Below are positions 33,791-45,810 of a stretch of 64,000 nt of DNA, piece after piece. The position numbers and the translations under genes are program-made. The notes beneath the pieces are model-generated. The model did not search any database, was not told the DNA's origin, and worked only from the letters and a program-made list of their open reading frames with translations. Each line of letters begins with the position of its first letter. Positions within the stretch are counted from its first letter, which is position 1. Source of the DNA: Acanthochromis polyacanthus (lineage: Eukaryota; Chordata; Actinopteri; Pomacentridae); contig NC_067123.1 in assembly GCF_021347895.1 (NCBI RefSeq), positions 2,124,149 through 2,188,148 of the forward strand, read 5' to 3'.

Positions 33791-33819
33791 CCATGACAAC
33801 TGGGGGTAAAGATGCACAT

Positions 33820-34300
33820 TTTACATAAAAATTGTGTCATCAGAGTGACTTTACTTGTCATTTCCTGGCACCAGTCCTCAAAGTCCTGGTTCAGTTCCAT
33901 GTACTCCCAATCATCATCATCTGAGATGAGACTGACGACTGCAGAGTCATCAGAGAACTTCTGCAGATGACAGCTGGCTGAGTGGTCCATGAAGTCTGCA
34001 GTGTACCGGGTGAAAAGAAACCGAGCCAAGACCATTCCCTGTGGGGCCCCTGTGCTGCAGACCACCACGTCAGACTCACAGTCCTGTGTCCTCACAAACT
34101 ATGGTCTGTCTGTGAGGTAGTCCATTATCCTACCCAAGAGGTGGTGATCCACTCCTGTGACCTCCAGCTTGTCGGGCTGAATCGTATTAAAAACACTGGA
34201 GAAATCATAGAACATGATTCTCGCAGAACTTGCAGGCTTCTCCAAATGGGACAGAGCTCTATCCAGGGGGAAGATGACAGTAACTGCAATCATGTTTAAA
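33820..34300 (-). pseudogene. Rex/Jockey-like LINE reverse transcriptase fragment
   Basis: Minus-strand frames give FYDFSSVFNTIQPDKL, then APQGMVLARFLFTRYTADF, and LQKFSDDSAVV as the RT active-site box (F-DD form). These are the A, B and C motifs of a non-LTR RT, in two frames. The family resembles the LINE tail at 17380-17676. Endonuclease and 3' end are absent. Confidence 0.75.
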
Positions 34301-34553
34301 AAAAAAGCTATAGATAAGATCTAGGGCGAGTCAGTATGTAGTGCAGGTGATGAGTTAAAATCCTGCCATGGAGCACAAAAGCTGCAAAAATGCTATTGTA
34401 TTACAGAGGCTACTTCACCCATCAAAATCATACATGTTGCCACTGTTCACAGAGTTGACTACCAGCCCCACGATAGCTTAGCATGAAATGAAAGTCCTCA
34501 GACAAACAATCAGCTACCATAGTCCAGGTCAGACACCCATGCTCCAGAGATTT
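34301..34553. other. No gene recognised
   Basis: Short unique stretch between the LINE fragment and the TG...CA element. It ends in gattt, one copy of the 5-bp target duplication. Confidence 0.5.
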
Positions 34554-37485
34554 TGTCAGGATTGTGGGGTGGAGAACCCAAGTGCAGGTACTAACAGAAA
34601 TGAAAAAAGAAAAAAAGGGTTTATTAATTAAAGCATCTACAAACTGAAAACGGGACTGAAGTGGCTAAAGCGAAAACTAAACAGTGACAAAAGACAGGGC
34701 TACAAAAGGTGCTTTTACACGGCGAATCAAATGACTAAGGCGAGAGCAACCTGGAGGCGCTATGAAGGCCGTCGGGGACGACGGGGACGACGGTGGCGAA
34801 GGCGCTCTGAAATCCGTCGGGGACGATGGCGGCAAAGACACTCTGAAGGCCGTCAGGGACGGTGGCCAAGACACTCTGAGAGCCGTCGGCGACGGCAGCG
34901 AAACCACTCTGGAGGCCGTCGGCGAAGGCAGCGATACCACTCTGGAGACCGTCGGCGGCGTACGTGACAAGGACCCTCGGAGGGCCGGACTGGGAACCGG
35001 CAGCTGGACCGACGAGAAACCCTCGGGGGGCCGGACTGCGAACCGGCAGCTTGACCGACGAGGACCCTCTGGGAGCCGAACTGGGAACCGGCAGCTGGAC
35101 CGACAAGGACCCTCCAGGGGCCCGACTGGGAACCGGCAACAGCGGCGGGGCCCCTCCGGGGGCAGAGCTGGAGCCGGGGGCCCCTCCGGGGGCAGAGCTG
35201 GAGCCGGGGGCCCCTCCAAGGGCGACGCTGGAGCCGGGGACCCCTCCAGGGGCAGAGCAGGAGCTGGGGGGCCCCTCCGGGGGCAGAGCTGGGTCCGGGG
35301 GCCCCTCGGGGGGCCTCTGGGAGCAGGACTGGGGACTGAACGGGACTCGGGACTGAGGACAGGACTGGACTTGGAACTGAGGACCCCTCGAGGGGTAGGA
35401 TTGAGGACAGGACTGGACTCGGAATTGGGGACCCCACGGGGGGTAGGGCTGGAACTGGGGCTTCTTCGTGGAAAGAGACTGGGGACTGAACTAAACAAAG
35501 GACTGGGGATCTTTCGGGGAGCTGAACTGGGGACGGAATTAAAAATGGGACTGGGGATTTCTCAGGGAACTGGGCTGGACCTGGGACTGAAAACGGGGGC
35601 AAGGAGACCACCACTGCAGGGGCGCCACCTAGTGTTGGGGTGGTGTTTCTCCTTCTCAGGGCTGGTGGAGAGGCGCTTAACCTCTTCTGGGTTCGGGAGG
35701 AGGCACTACGTCTCCTCAAGGCTGCCGAGGAGGCGCTACGCCCCCTTGAGGGTTCAGGGGAGGCGTTATGCCTCTTCAGGACTCGGGGGAGGCGTTTCGC
35801 CTCGTCAAGGACTCGGGGGAGGCGTTTCGCCTCGTCAAAGCTCTTAGCTTCTTTAAAACTGCAGGAGAGGCGGGAAACCTCTTTAAAGCTGCAGGGGAAG
35901 CTCTTGGCTTCCTCAAGGCTGCAGCCCTTAGCTCCTTTAACACTGCAGGGGGAGCTTTCAGCTCCTTTAAGGCTGCGGGGGGAGCTTTTAGCTTTTTTTT
36001 TTAAGGCCACGGGAGGAGCTTTAAGCTCTGTCAAAGCTGCAGGGGGAGCTTTAAGCTCCAGCAAGGCTGCAGGGGGAGCTTTAAGCTCTGTCAAAGCTGC
36101 AGGGGGAGCTTCTGGTTCCTTTAAAGCTGTAGAGGGAGCTTCTGGTTCCTTTAAAGCTGCAGGGGGAGCTTCTGGTTCCTTTAAAGCTGCAGGGGGAGCT
36201 TCTGGTTCTTTTAAAGCTGCAGGGAGCGCATCTAGCTCCTTCAAGGCTACAGGGAAAGCTCTTGGCTTTCTTAAAGCTGCAGGGGAGGCTGGGAGCCTCA
36301 ACGCTGCAGGGCCCACATGGACCGGAGAAGGGGCGATGGGCCCGACAGGAACAGAAAACGGGGCGATGGGCCCCACAGGAACAGAAAACGGGGCGATGGG
36401 CCCCACAGGAACAGAAGACGGGGCAATGGGCCCCACAGGAACAGAAAACGGGGCAGTGGGCCCCACAGGAACAGAAGATGGGGCGATGGGCCCCGCAAAG
36501 ACTGGTAACGGGACGGTGGCCCCCGAATGAACAGAAGACAAAGTGATGGTCCCCATACGGACAGGAGTCGGGGCGATGGCTCCCACAGGGACAGGAGAGA
36601 GGGAGGCGGCACGGAGCCTCTCCTCCACTAGGAGTGAAGCGGCACGGGGCCTCTCCTACACCAGGAGTGAAGCGGCACGGGGCCTCTCCTCCACCGGGAG
36701 TGAAGCGGCATGGGGCCTCTCCTCGGCAGGAAGGAGGACGGCGTCGACCCGCTCGGCAACAGTGGCGGTGTTGACCCTCTCGGGAGGTGAGGTAGTGTAA
36801 GACCACTCCAATGCTGCAGGCGAGGTGGCATAGGGCCCCTCCAGCACTGCAGGTGAGGTGGCACAGGGCTCCTCCGGGACAGGGACAGGGGAGCTACATT
36901 CCTTCCTGGCGCCGCGCTTTCGGCGGCCAGGTCTTCTGGTGCGTGGTTTTTCGGCTAGCGGGAAGACCGGGCCCGGTTGGCTACCAGGGGAGCCACCGGG
37001 GAACAGGCATGTCATTGGGAAATTACCAAATAAGTGAATCCTTGGAAGCGAGGGAGCAGAGCGACCGAGTCGGGGGGAGCGTTTGTGAGGGGGGCAGGGC
37101 CACCCTCCCATGCAAGAAACTTTTGAAATTTATAGGCTGAAATGGTGCATTCTGGTAAACTCTGACACCTAGAATTCTTTAAACATGAAGGCTTAAAAAA
37201 TGCCTGTATGGGACCTTCTAGGCACCCCCCAAAAACAGCACAAAGTCATGTTAATGTGATGAAACCAAATATTTATACTGGATTCAAATTTGAATGAGCC
37301 ACATGAAGTCATCATTATGTGTGCTTTCCGATAGACCATGGGAGTGAGCCTCTTCTGTTGAGGAACTTGTGGGGCAATGCCACTGGGTTGTTGCAAGTAC
37401 ACACTACTGATCCCGTATGTGTAGTCCTGTTGTTGCGTCAGGGTTAGGAACAAAAAGGCAGCAACTGGGGCAGAATCCTGACAGA
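34554..37485 (-). mobile_element. TG...CA element packed with ~30-bp tandem repeats
   Basis: It begins tgtcaggatt and ends aatcctgaca, flanked by gattt on both sides (34549-34553 and 37486-37490). This is consistent with an LTR-type element or ERV-like insertion. Instead of gag-pol the interior holds several GC-rich tandem arrays with periods near 24-33 bp: about 34760-34960, 35150-35290, 36080-36240 (unit with gctgcagggggagctt), 36320-36500 (unit with ggggcgatgggccccac) and 36600-36720. The end segment also exists at 13788-14208. Confidence 0.65.
34853..36628 (-). CDS. Pro/Ala/Ser-rich low-complexity ORF
   Basis: A 591-codon minus-strand frame made of repeats such as PVGPIAPSSVP, ALKEPEAPPA and LRRRSASS. 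Related P/S-rich frames continue on both sides (36656-37111 and 34677-35498), suggesting one longer protein broken by shifts. No known domain, zinc knuckle or protease motif is visible. Because the DNA is a 30-bp repeat (a multiple of three), long frames arise on both strands (plus-strand frames of 361 and 296 codons also exist), so coding is not proven. It could be a gag-like or accessory ORF of the element or a by-product of the repeats. Confidence 0.35.
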   Translation of the reverse strand: MEERLRAASLSPVPVGAIAPTPVRMGTITLSSVHSGATVPLPVFAGPIAPSSVPVGPTAPFSVPVGPIAPSSVPVGPIAPFSVPVGPIAPFSVPVGPIAPSPVHVGPAALRLPASPAALRKPRAFPVALKELDALPAALKEPEAPPAALKEPEAPPAALKEPEAPSTALKEPEAPPAALTELKAPPAALLELKAPPAALTELKAPPVALKKKAKSSPRSLKGAESSPCSVKGAKGCSLEEAKSFPCSFKEVSRLSCSFKEAKSFDEAKRLPRVLDEAKRLPRVLKRHNASPEPSRGRSASSAALRRRSASSRTQKRLSASPPALRRRNTTPTLGGAPAVVVSLPPFSVPGPAQFPEKSPVPFLIPSPVQLPERSPVLCLVQSPVSFHEEAPVPALPPVGSPIPSPVLSSILPLEGSSVPSPVLSSVPSPVQSPVLLPEAPRGAPGPSSAPGGAPQLLLCPWRGPRLQRRPWRGPRLQLCPRRGPRLQLCPRRGPAAVAGSQSGPWRVLVGPAAGSQFGSQRVLVGQAAGSQSGPPRVSRRSSCRFPVRPSEGPCHVRRRRSPEWYRCLRRRPPEWFRCRRRRLSECLGHRP

Positions 37486-38070
37486 TTTGTCCCGATGCTC
37501 TGTGGTGTATCTTAGGACAACATCACAACTGTGGATGCTGCACAGCTCTCCCTCATTTCACCACATTCCACCAAGTAGTGATGCACTCCATCAGCACCTC
37601 CTTCAAGTAGCTTATCAGATAAGAAAAAATTGTTTAGAGACATAATATAAATATGGCTAAGAATAATGGAGGGCCTTGGTATCATGAATTATGTCTCTCT
37701 TTAGAGTGGACATGTATGGGGCAAGGCACTCGTCCAACACCATGTGACAATTTTGCCGTCTCTATGGGGATGGCAGCAGGGTTCCTCAGACTCTCCACCA
37801 ACTCCTGTCTACACTACAACTGCCACTATTTCAAAGGACTTGCCAGATCTTGTCATGTGCAAGTTTAAGACTGGCTGTAAGGCACCTTGCAAATACTGCA
37901 TGCAGAGGCTGCTTTGCATGTCTTTCTGTAGATGTCATGGCTCATGTTCCCATCGTTGTGCAGACATCTAAATAGACAATCATCTTTGTGATGTATTCAC
38001 ACCAAGCTATTAGTCTTCATCAGTAAAAAATTGTAGGTATGGCATTGCCTACTTCTAAAATGTGAACATA
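37486..38070. other. Duplicated host segment (copy 2)
   Basis: Uninterrupted counterpart of 14209-15477 plus 17763-17796. It shows the empty sites of both hAT insertions of copy 1 (near 37870 and 38043). No gene recognised; frames are short. Confidence 0.75.
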
Positions 38071-38343
38071 CACTCATGGAAATAAATGTTAGACCACCCT
38101 TGTTTTCCTCAATTTCTTGTTCATTTTAATTCCTGGTACCACTAAAGGTACATTTGTTTGGACAAATATAATGACAACAACAAAAATAACTCATGAGAGT
38201 TTAATTTCAGAGCTGGTATCAGACATTTTCCATGATTTTCTTGATAACCAAAATTAACACATCCATCTAGAATCACAACACAGAGTGCTGCATTAATAGA
38301 CAACATTTTTACAAATGTAATTAACAAAGAAGTCAAGAGTGGA

Positions 38344-39195
38344 TTGATTATAAATGATAGAACTTATCATCTGCCAGTGTTTGCAGTTATACAGAGCCAC
38401 AGTAGTGAAAAGATACGGGCTGTAGAGTACAAAACAATAAGACATAAAACTGAGCACGCAATTAACTCATTTAAATCAGATCTCATGAGCCATGACTGGG
38501 GTAAAGTCTATGTGGAAGATGTTGACGAAGCATATGATACATTTCTGTCCATAATAGCTGCTCTGTATGATAAACACTGTCCTCTGGTAACAAAAGTAGT
38601 AAACCAGAAAGCTGCTGAAAAATCTTGGCTTACAAACGATATATTAAGTTCATGTAAAAAATATATATATATATATATATATATATAAAGAGTTTTTAAT
38701 GAAGAGAACAAATGAAGCAGAATTGAAATATAAGACATACAAAAATAAGCTGACAAGGATTATAAGAGACAGCAAAAAGATTTATTACAATAAATTACTG
38801 GGAAAAAAACAAGGATAACATCAGACATACATGGAAACTACTGAATGAAATTACTAGAAACAGAGCTGGGGGAAAAAAGGATATCCAAATTATTTTGTAA
38901 CCCCAAAAAATGAGATTATAAATGATATGACTTCAGCCTCAAAGGAATTTAATGAATATTTTGTCAGTGTTGGTCCTGCTTTAGCAAGAGACATAAGTTT
39001 GGGTGACAGAAATGAGGTCGAAAGTAAAAACATACAAGTTACTGAACCCATGTTTTTAAAAGGAACAAATGAAAAAGAAATTATTGATATTGTGAAAAGT
39101 TTTAAGGGTAAGAAATCTACAGATTGTGATGGTATTGACATGTCATTGGTTAAGCAAATAATTGACTGTGTGGTAAAACCCTTTATGCATGTATG
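38344..39195 (+). pseudogene. LINE endonuclease C-terminus and linker
   Basis: It carries the end of the endonuclease domain, where the usual SDHLPVF reads TYHLPVF, then LMSHDWGKVYVEDVDEAY and a second frame with CDGIDMSLVKQIID. The loss of the SDH His-pair partner and the frame breaks around the (TA)n run mean it is inactive. Closely related to the LINE fragments at 4043 and 19445. Confidence 0.8.
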
Positions 39196-39479
39196 CAGCG
39201 CTCGATTTAGACGGTCGCCAGTGAACATCTGGGGTAGTTTCAGTCTGGGTGGAACAGGGAGAATGAACCAGGTCATCTACAGCACTACTCTGGAAAACAC
39301 TCTTCTGTCGCCATTTGCGACGTTTTTAGTCGCAAATGGCGACCCGGCGACCGTCCAAGTAGAGCGCTCGGGCGGGCTGAACCGCGTATCATGTTTTCTT
39401 CATGGAGGCAGCCACTTCGTATGATGTCATCAATCTCCTATCATCGCGGCGATCTGGCGACCGTCTAAATCGAGCACTG
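39196..39479. mobile_element. Small TIR element carrying a piece of Tc1 transposase
   Basis: A 284-bp insertion with TIRs cagcgctcgatttagacggt and its inverse accgtctaaatcgagcactg, flanked by tgtatg on both sides (39190-39195, 39480-39485). Removing it rejoins the LINE frame. Bases about 39221-39308 match the minus strand of about 44494-44580, within the family 3 Tc1 transposase. The rest includes a perfect hairpin around cgccatttgcgac. Confidence 0.85.
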
Positions 39480-39485
39480 TGTATG

Positions 39486-40140
39486 TAACCAATCCCTGAA
39501 AACTGGTGTTTTTCCATGGAAAATGAAAACAGCAAAAGTCATACCCTGTTATAAGGCAGGAGATTGTCACATTCTCTCTAATTATAGACCAGTTTCCTTG
39601 CTTTCACAATTTTCAAAAATAATGGAAAAAATATTTTACGTAAGACTTCATGACTTCATCACTAAACATAACATACTTTATGATCAACAATATGGATTTA
39701 GGAGAAACAGGAGTACCTCAATGGCACTCATGGAATTTGTGGAAGAGATATCAACTGCTGTAGAAAAATGGAAATATGCAGTGGGAGTGTTCTTAGATTT
39801 AAAAAAAGCTTTTGATACGGTTGATCACAACCTGTTAATCATAAAACTGCAGAACTATGGGATACGAGGACTAGCACTTGCGTGGATTATTAGTTATTTG
39901 AATAACAGAAATCAGTATGTACAAATGGGCTCGGCAATATCACAACTTCTAAGAGTAAAGTGTGGGGTTCCTCAGGGCTCAGTATTGGGACCATTGTTGT
40001 TTATTTTATGTATCAATATCTGTAAAGTCTCTGGTTCATTAAAATGTATACTATTTGCTGATGATATTAATTTGTTCTGTTGTGGGGACAATTTGGAAAA
40101 ACTTTTGGATGAAGTAGGTGATGAGCTAAAAAAAAATTGA
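39486..40140 (+). pseudogene. LINE reverse transcriptase core
   Basis: RT fingers/palm of the L2-like LINE: KTAKVIPCYKAGD, NYRPVSLL, FLDLKKAFDTVDH (motif A), GVPQGSVLGPLLF (motif B) and LFADDINLF (motif C, with both catalytic Asp). The frame ends at 40140 within an A-run (one extra A compared with the continuing frame). The enzyme would copy LINE RNA at the nick. The sequence is well preserved but separated from its other domains. Confidence 0.88.
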
Positions 40141-40654
40141 AGAGCTGGTTTGATTCAAATAAACTAACATTAAATTTAGCCAAAACAAAATTTATAGTAT
40201 TTGGAAACAGTCCAACCTGCTCAACCAAAAAACTCATAACAAATGATGTAGAGATTGAAAGAGTATCTGAAATCAAATTTCTTGGTGTTATAATAGATGA
40301 GAAATCACACATTAACTATATAAAAGGAAAAATAGCAAAGTCAGTGGCAATTTTACATAAAGTCAAATATTTCCTAAATAAATCTTCATTATACATTTTG
40401 TACTGCTCCTTCATACTCCCGTACCCGAATTATTGTGTGGAGGTTTGGGGGAACACATACAAAACAAATACACGGTCTATATTTATCCTACAGAAAAGAG
40501 CAATAAGAATTATGAACAAATCCACCTACAGAGAATCAACAAACCAACTCTTCATCAAATTTAATACATTAAAATTTAAGGATCTGGTTAACTATAAAAC
40601 AATTCAAGTTACGTATAAAGTCAAAAATCAGCAGTTACCGAGTAGTATCCAGAG
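40137..40654 (+). pseudogene. LINE RT thumb/connector, next frame
   Basis: Continues directly from the RT core in a shifted frame: KSWFDSNKLTLNLAKTKF, FLGVIIDEKSHINY, LILPYPNYCVEVWG-like region and RAIRIMN, which is the usual LINE thumb region. It is cut at about 40654 by the 1.2-kb repeat. The LINE C-terminus (CVSVKGVPLWNS) resumes at about 41855. Confidence 0.85.
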
Positions 40655-41852
40655 CCCATTACGTTGTCATAACGGCCCGTTACACTGTCTAACGGGCCGT
40701 TACGCAGTCTTAACGGCCCGTTACGCTCAGTTTAAAAGATTACGCTGTGATTAGGGCTGCTACGCCAGCGCATTTCAAAGATTACGCTGTTGTTATGAGC
40801 GTGTGTGGCTCCATCATGAGAGAGGGAGAGAGAGCAGCGTGTGTGTGTGTGTGTGTGGGAGGGAGGGGGAGGGAGGGGGCAGAGCGAGTGAGAGAGACGG
40901 GCAGTCGGTGCAGTCCATAGACTGTATATATAGTGGACATAGCATCTGGCTCCAGAATTGAAGCCAACCCGGAAGTGTCAAAAACTTGCAATATCACGCC
41001 GTCCGCTAGGGTTGGCCCTAAAAAGCTTTTTCTCCATAGATCCCAATTCATTTTTGGAAAAAATAATATTTGATAGACTGATTTTCTACAGATCAGGATT
41101 TTTTCCCCCGTTAGTTTTCATGGTCAAAATGAGAGATCAGTTGGCCGATCTTAAAATAAATCAATACTGAATTTTAAATAAATCGTTAAAGTTGGCGGAG
41201 CCAGGGGGCGTGGCTATACTTGATAGACAGCAACAGAAGCCTGTGCGGTAAAATGTGGGCGGGATAAGAGAGTCCTCAGCCAATCCTGTCCCTAGTTGCT
41301 CTCTGCTCCAGTCTGTTTGATGACGCTTTTTACATCACTGGCTCCAAAAAATCCAAAACGGCGACCAGGAAGTAGCAAAATACGGGCTTCATTTTCTCAG
41401 CATTGAAACCAACGGGTGACGTCACGGTTAGTTTATGCCTGGTGCAGTCAGAGGAGGAGAGAAGGTGTGTAGTTGCTGGGTTGGCAGTACTGTGCGGTTC
41501 AGCCACTGTTTATAGACAATAAAGGCTGCAGTGTTCTTCGATACGGCTGGGCTCCTGTGTCTTTGCCTCTACGGCTGCTGAGGAAGTGAAGGGGGTTAAC
41601 CCCGGGCTTCCTGACCACGGTCGGGGGCCGAACAGGAAGGGTTAACACTGTGATTAGGGCCGCTGCACTGTCATTTTGACAGATAACGCCATGTGTGTTT
41701 GTTTTTATCAACTGGGTGCCTATCTAGGTTAATTTATGTCTCCCCACCTCAGCCGTACTTTCCTATTGCGCATGCGCGTTCCCGTCTATTGCGCGCACGC
41801 ATGTGCAGGAGGACCTGCCGTTACGCTGAAAAAAATCCTGGCGAGAACCCTG
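40655..41852. mobile_element. Unclassified 1.2-kb repeat inserted in the LINE
   Basis: It begins with alternating copies of the near-palindrome taacggcccgtta (40670-40735) and a gattacgctgt motif. It contains a GA/GT-rich stretch at 40815-40905 and ends ttacgctgaaaaaaatcctg...gagaaccctg. The same ending recurs at 46728-46795. No clear target duplication and no coding region. Confidence 0.55.
40916..41440. mobile_element. 525-bp element with 9-bp target duplication
   Basis: Flanked by exact copies of ggtgcagtc (40907-40915, 41441-41449), inside the 1.2-kb repeat. Ends are catagactgtata and gttagtttatgcct, only weakly inverted. It contains the widespread vertebrate repeat string tagactgtatatatagtgga. 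A 9-bp duplication suggests a Mutator-like or similar DNA element. Non-coding. Confidence 0.65.
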
Positions 41853-41854
41853 AA

Positions 41855-42354
41855 TATGAAACTTCACTGTGTCTCAGTAAAAGGAGTTCCACTATGGAAC
41901 AGCTGCAGTGATGAACTGAAATTGTGCAAAACAATAGGTGGGCTGAAATACATCTTTAAAATGGAAATATTAAACAGATACAGAATGGAAAGAGAAGAGA
42001 AAACAAGGGTAATAAAAATCAGTAACATCAGGGGTGTTGTATATCCTGTGATGTTGGGTTTTTTTTTTTTTTTTTTTGTATTTTATGCTGTTATTTTTTT
42101 TATTTCGCTGCTGTTTTTGTTTTGTTGTTAACTAATGACTGGCCATGACCTGAACAGTGTTTCAGGGTGAATTTAGTGATGCATTTTGATAAGGAATAAG
42201 GGGTGGGACTAGATAAATTCTTTTACTTCTTCTTACACCCTTTTTCGAACAAAATCTGGTGATGAAATTGATTATTGGTAGTACAAAAAAAATGCTGTCA
42301 TAGCTACAATTTTATTTTATTTTGTTGTATATGTATACATTATACATATATGTA
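41855..42354 (+). pseudogene. LINE C-terminus and 3' UTR (first part)
   Basis: Frame with HCVSVKGVPLWNSCSDEL and a lysine-rich end near 42000, then T-rich 3' UTR with gtgggactagataaattc. It continues after the Tc1 element to 44040. Confidence 0.8.
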
Positions 42355-43989
<1,635 letters not shown>

Positions 43990-44061
43990 TATGTATTGTT
44001 TTTTTATTTTGATCCAAGTTCGAAATAAACTAATATGAATGAAATCACTTCAGTTCTTCCA

Positions 44062-45006
44062 TCAATAGCTATGGCATTGTGCTTCCAAAAAACAGCTTTT
44101 AGGATTCCATGTTTTCTTTTCTGTCTGTTTTAGTCCCATGATCCACATGGGAGTTAGTACTGATCCATAACCATTGTTTGTGATGACTGCAGCATGCATC
44201 TTGGCATGCTCTCTACCAGCTTCTGACATTGTTCTGCTGTCACAGCAGCTCATTCCTGTTGCACTAATTCTAACTAATCTGCTTTGTTTTGGGGCTTGTG
44301 GTTCTCCATTTAGCGTTTGATGATTTTCCACAGGTTTTCAGTTGGATTTAGATCTGGTGATTGAGCAGCCAAGGCGTGGTTCCAATGTTCTGGTTCTCCA
44401 TCCAGGCTTTAACTGACCTTGTCGTGTGGCAAAGGTCATTGCCTTGTTGGAAAATCCAGTCATTGAAAGCAGGAAAGAGTTGTCCAGCTAATGGAAGAAG
44501 ACTGTTTTCTAGAGTAGTGCTGTACATGACCTGGTTCATTCTCCCTGTTCCACCCAGACTGAAACTACCCCAGATGTTCACTGATCTACCCCCATGTTTT
44601 ACTGGAGAGACGGACAGTCTGGTTTGTAGCTTCTCCAGGCCAGGAAGTTGTCTGGAGTGGGCATCAAGTGAAAATTGGGGTCATCATTGAAGAGAACCTT
44701 AGTCCAATCATCAACAGTCAAGTCCTGTTTCTCCACAGTCTCCACTCATTTTAAGGTCCCTGGAGGTCTGAGGATGATTCCTGACACAGGAACAGATGAG
44801 TGACGGTCATCTGCTGGGTAGAAAGACGTTTCCTGACCAGCCAGCAGTTAGGTAGAACCATGTTGGGCTTGTTTTTTCTTGGTGTAATGAACGGCTGTCT
44901 TGGAGATCTTCAGTTTCTTCGCTGCTTGTCTCTCACTCATGCCAATTTCCAGAAGGACCAAGATAGCTGCCTTTGTGGGTTTACATAATTCTTCAGTTTT
45001 AGGCAT
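44062..45006 (-). pseudogene. Tc1 family 3 transposase, degenerate
   Basis: It starts at ATG 45004-45006 with an HTH: SERQAAKKLKISKTAV. Further on, frames give NIWGSFSLGGTGRMNQV, then FNDWIFQQGNDLCHTTRS (second catalytic Asp region read as QQGND) and a QSPDLNPTENLW-like region visible only in broken frames near 44340. Several stops and shifts separate these blocks. Part of this gene (44494-44580) was copied into the small TIR element at 39196. Confidence 0.75.
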
Positions 45007-45364
45007 TATGTGAGAGCTGACGACTTCTGAGTTGTGCTACGGTTTGAATGTCAGCAGGAAACCACTCTAGGCCTTTGCATGTGCAGTGCTGCTGATGACA
45101 TGAAATGTCCTCTTAGATACCCTGGGAATACAATGAAGCTTAAACATGTCAGATAAGACATAAAATACTCTGATATACCAGGGAATACAATGAAGCCAGA
45201 GGATGTCAAATAAGACATAGTAAAACAAGTATTATGGAATCAGTTGCATTTTTTGTCGTGTTCATTGCGTTCTTCAGGTAATGAATCTTTAGTTGTACCG
45301 GGCATTAAAATGAACAAGAAACTGAAGAAAACAAGGGAGGTCTAATCATTTTTTTCTATGACTG

Positions 45365-45499
45365 CAGTTATGAACTTGTCTCACTACTCAGTTTCTTAGC
45401 ATCCATAACACACATATTCAACACTTTAAGTTGTATTTATTAAATTATTGAGTTTTAATTCGACTGTGTTTTTGGTATGTGTTTTTTTAATAAATTGCA
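45365..45499. other. No gene recognised
   Basis: Short AT-rich stretch directly right of the family 3 Tc1. Confidence 0.5.
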
Positions 45500-45810
45500 G
45501 ATTTACCTTCAGTTGTCATGGTGAGGAGAGTATCATTTTTTTAGTCTTGTAATCCATTTTACTCAATTTCTTGACCCCAAAAATGTGCACTTTAACACCA
45601 AATTTGTTAATATAGCGATAACAGAAGCAAAGATATGGGCCTCTCAAGGATGGTCGGTGGCCATTTTAAAAATGGCCACCAAAGCGTGATCTCACTTGTG
45701 TCTTGGGATAAATTTTACTTGTATGACCCTAAGGTACTTCAATACCAAAGGGGACCTTTGCATCATGATTTGAAGTCAAAAGTCACTTAACCTCCCTACT
45801 TTCTGAGCCG
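45500..45810 (-). repeat. Dispersed repeat, inverse partner of 33480-33790
   Basis: The reverse complement shares cagtgg-type, gatgcaaaggtcccctttgg and ggtcatacaa segments with 33480-33790. Non-coding. Confidence 0.7.

Noticed and set aside
34762..36530. Plus-strand frames of 361 and 296 codons in the P/A/S element
   Set aside because: They are mirror frames of GC-rich 30-bp repeats; length alone is not evidence, and Gly/Ala/Arg-rich translation follows from the repeat unit.
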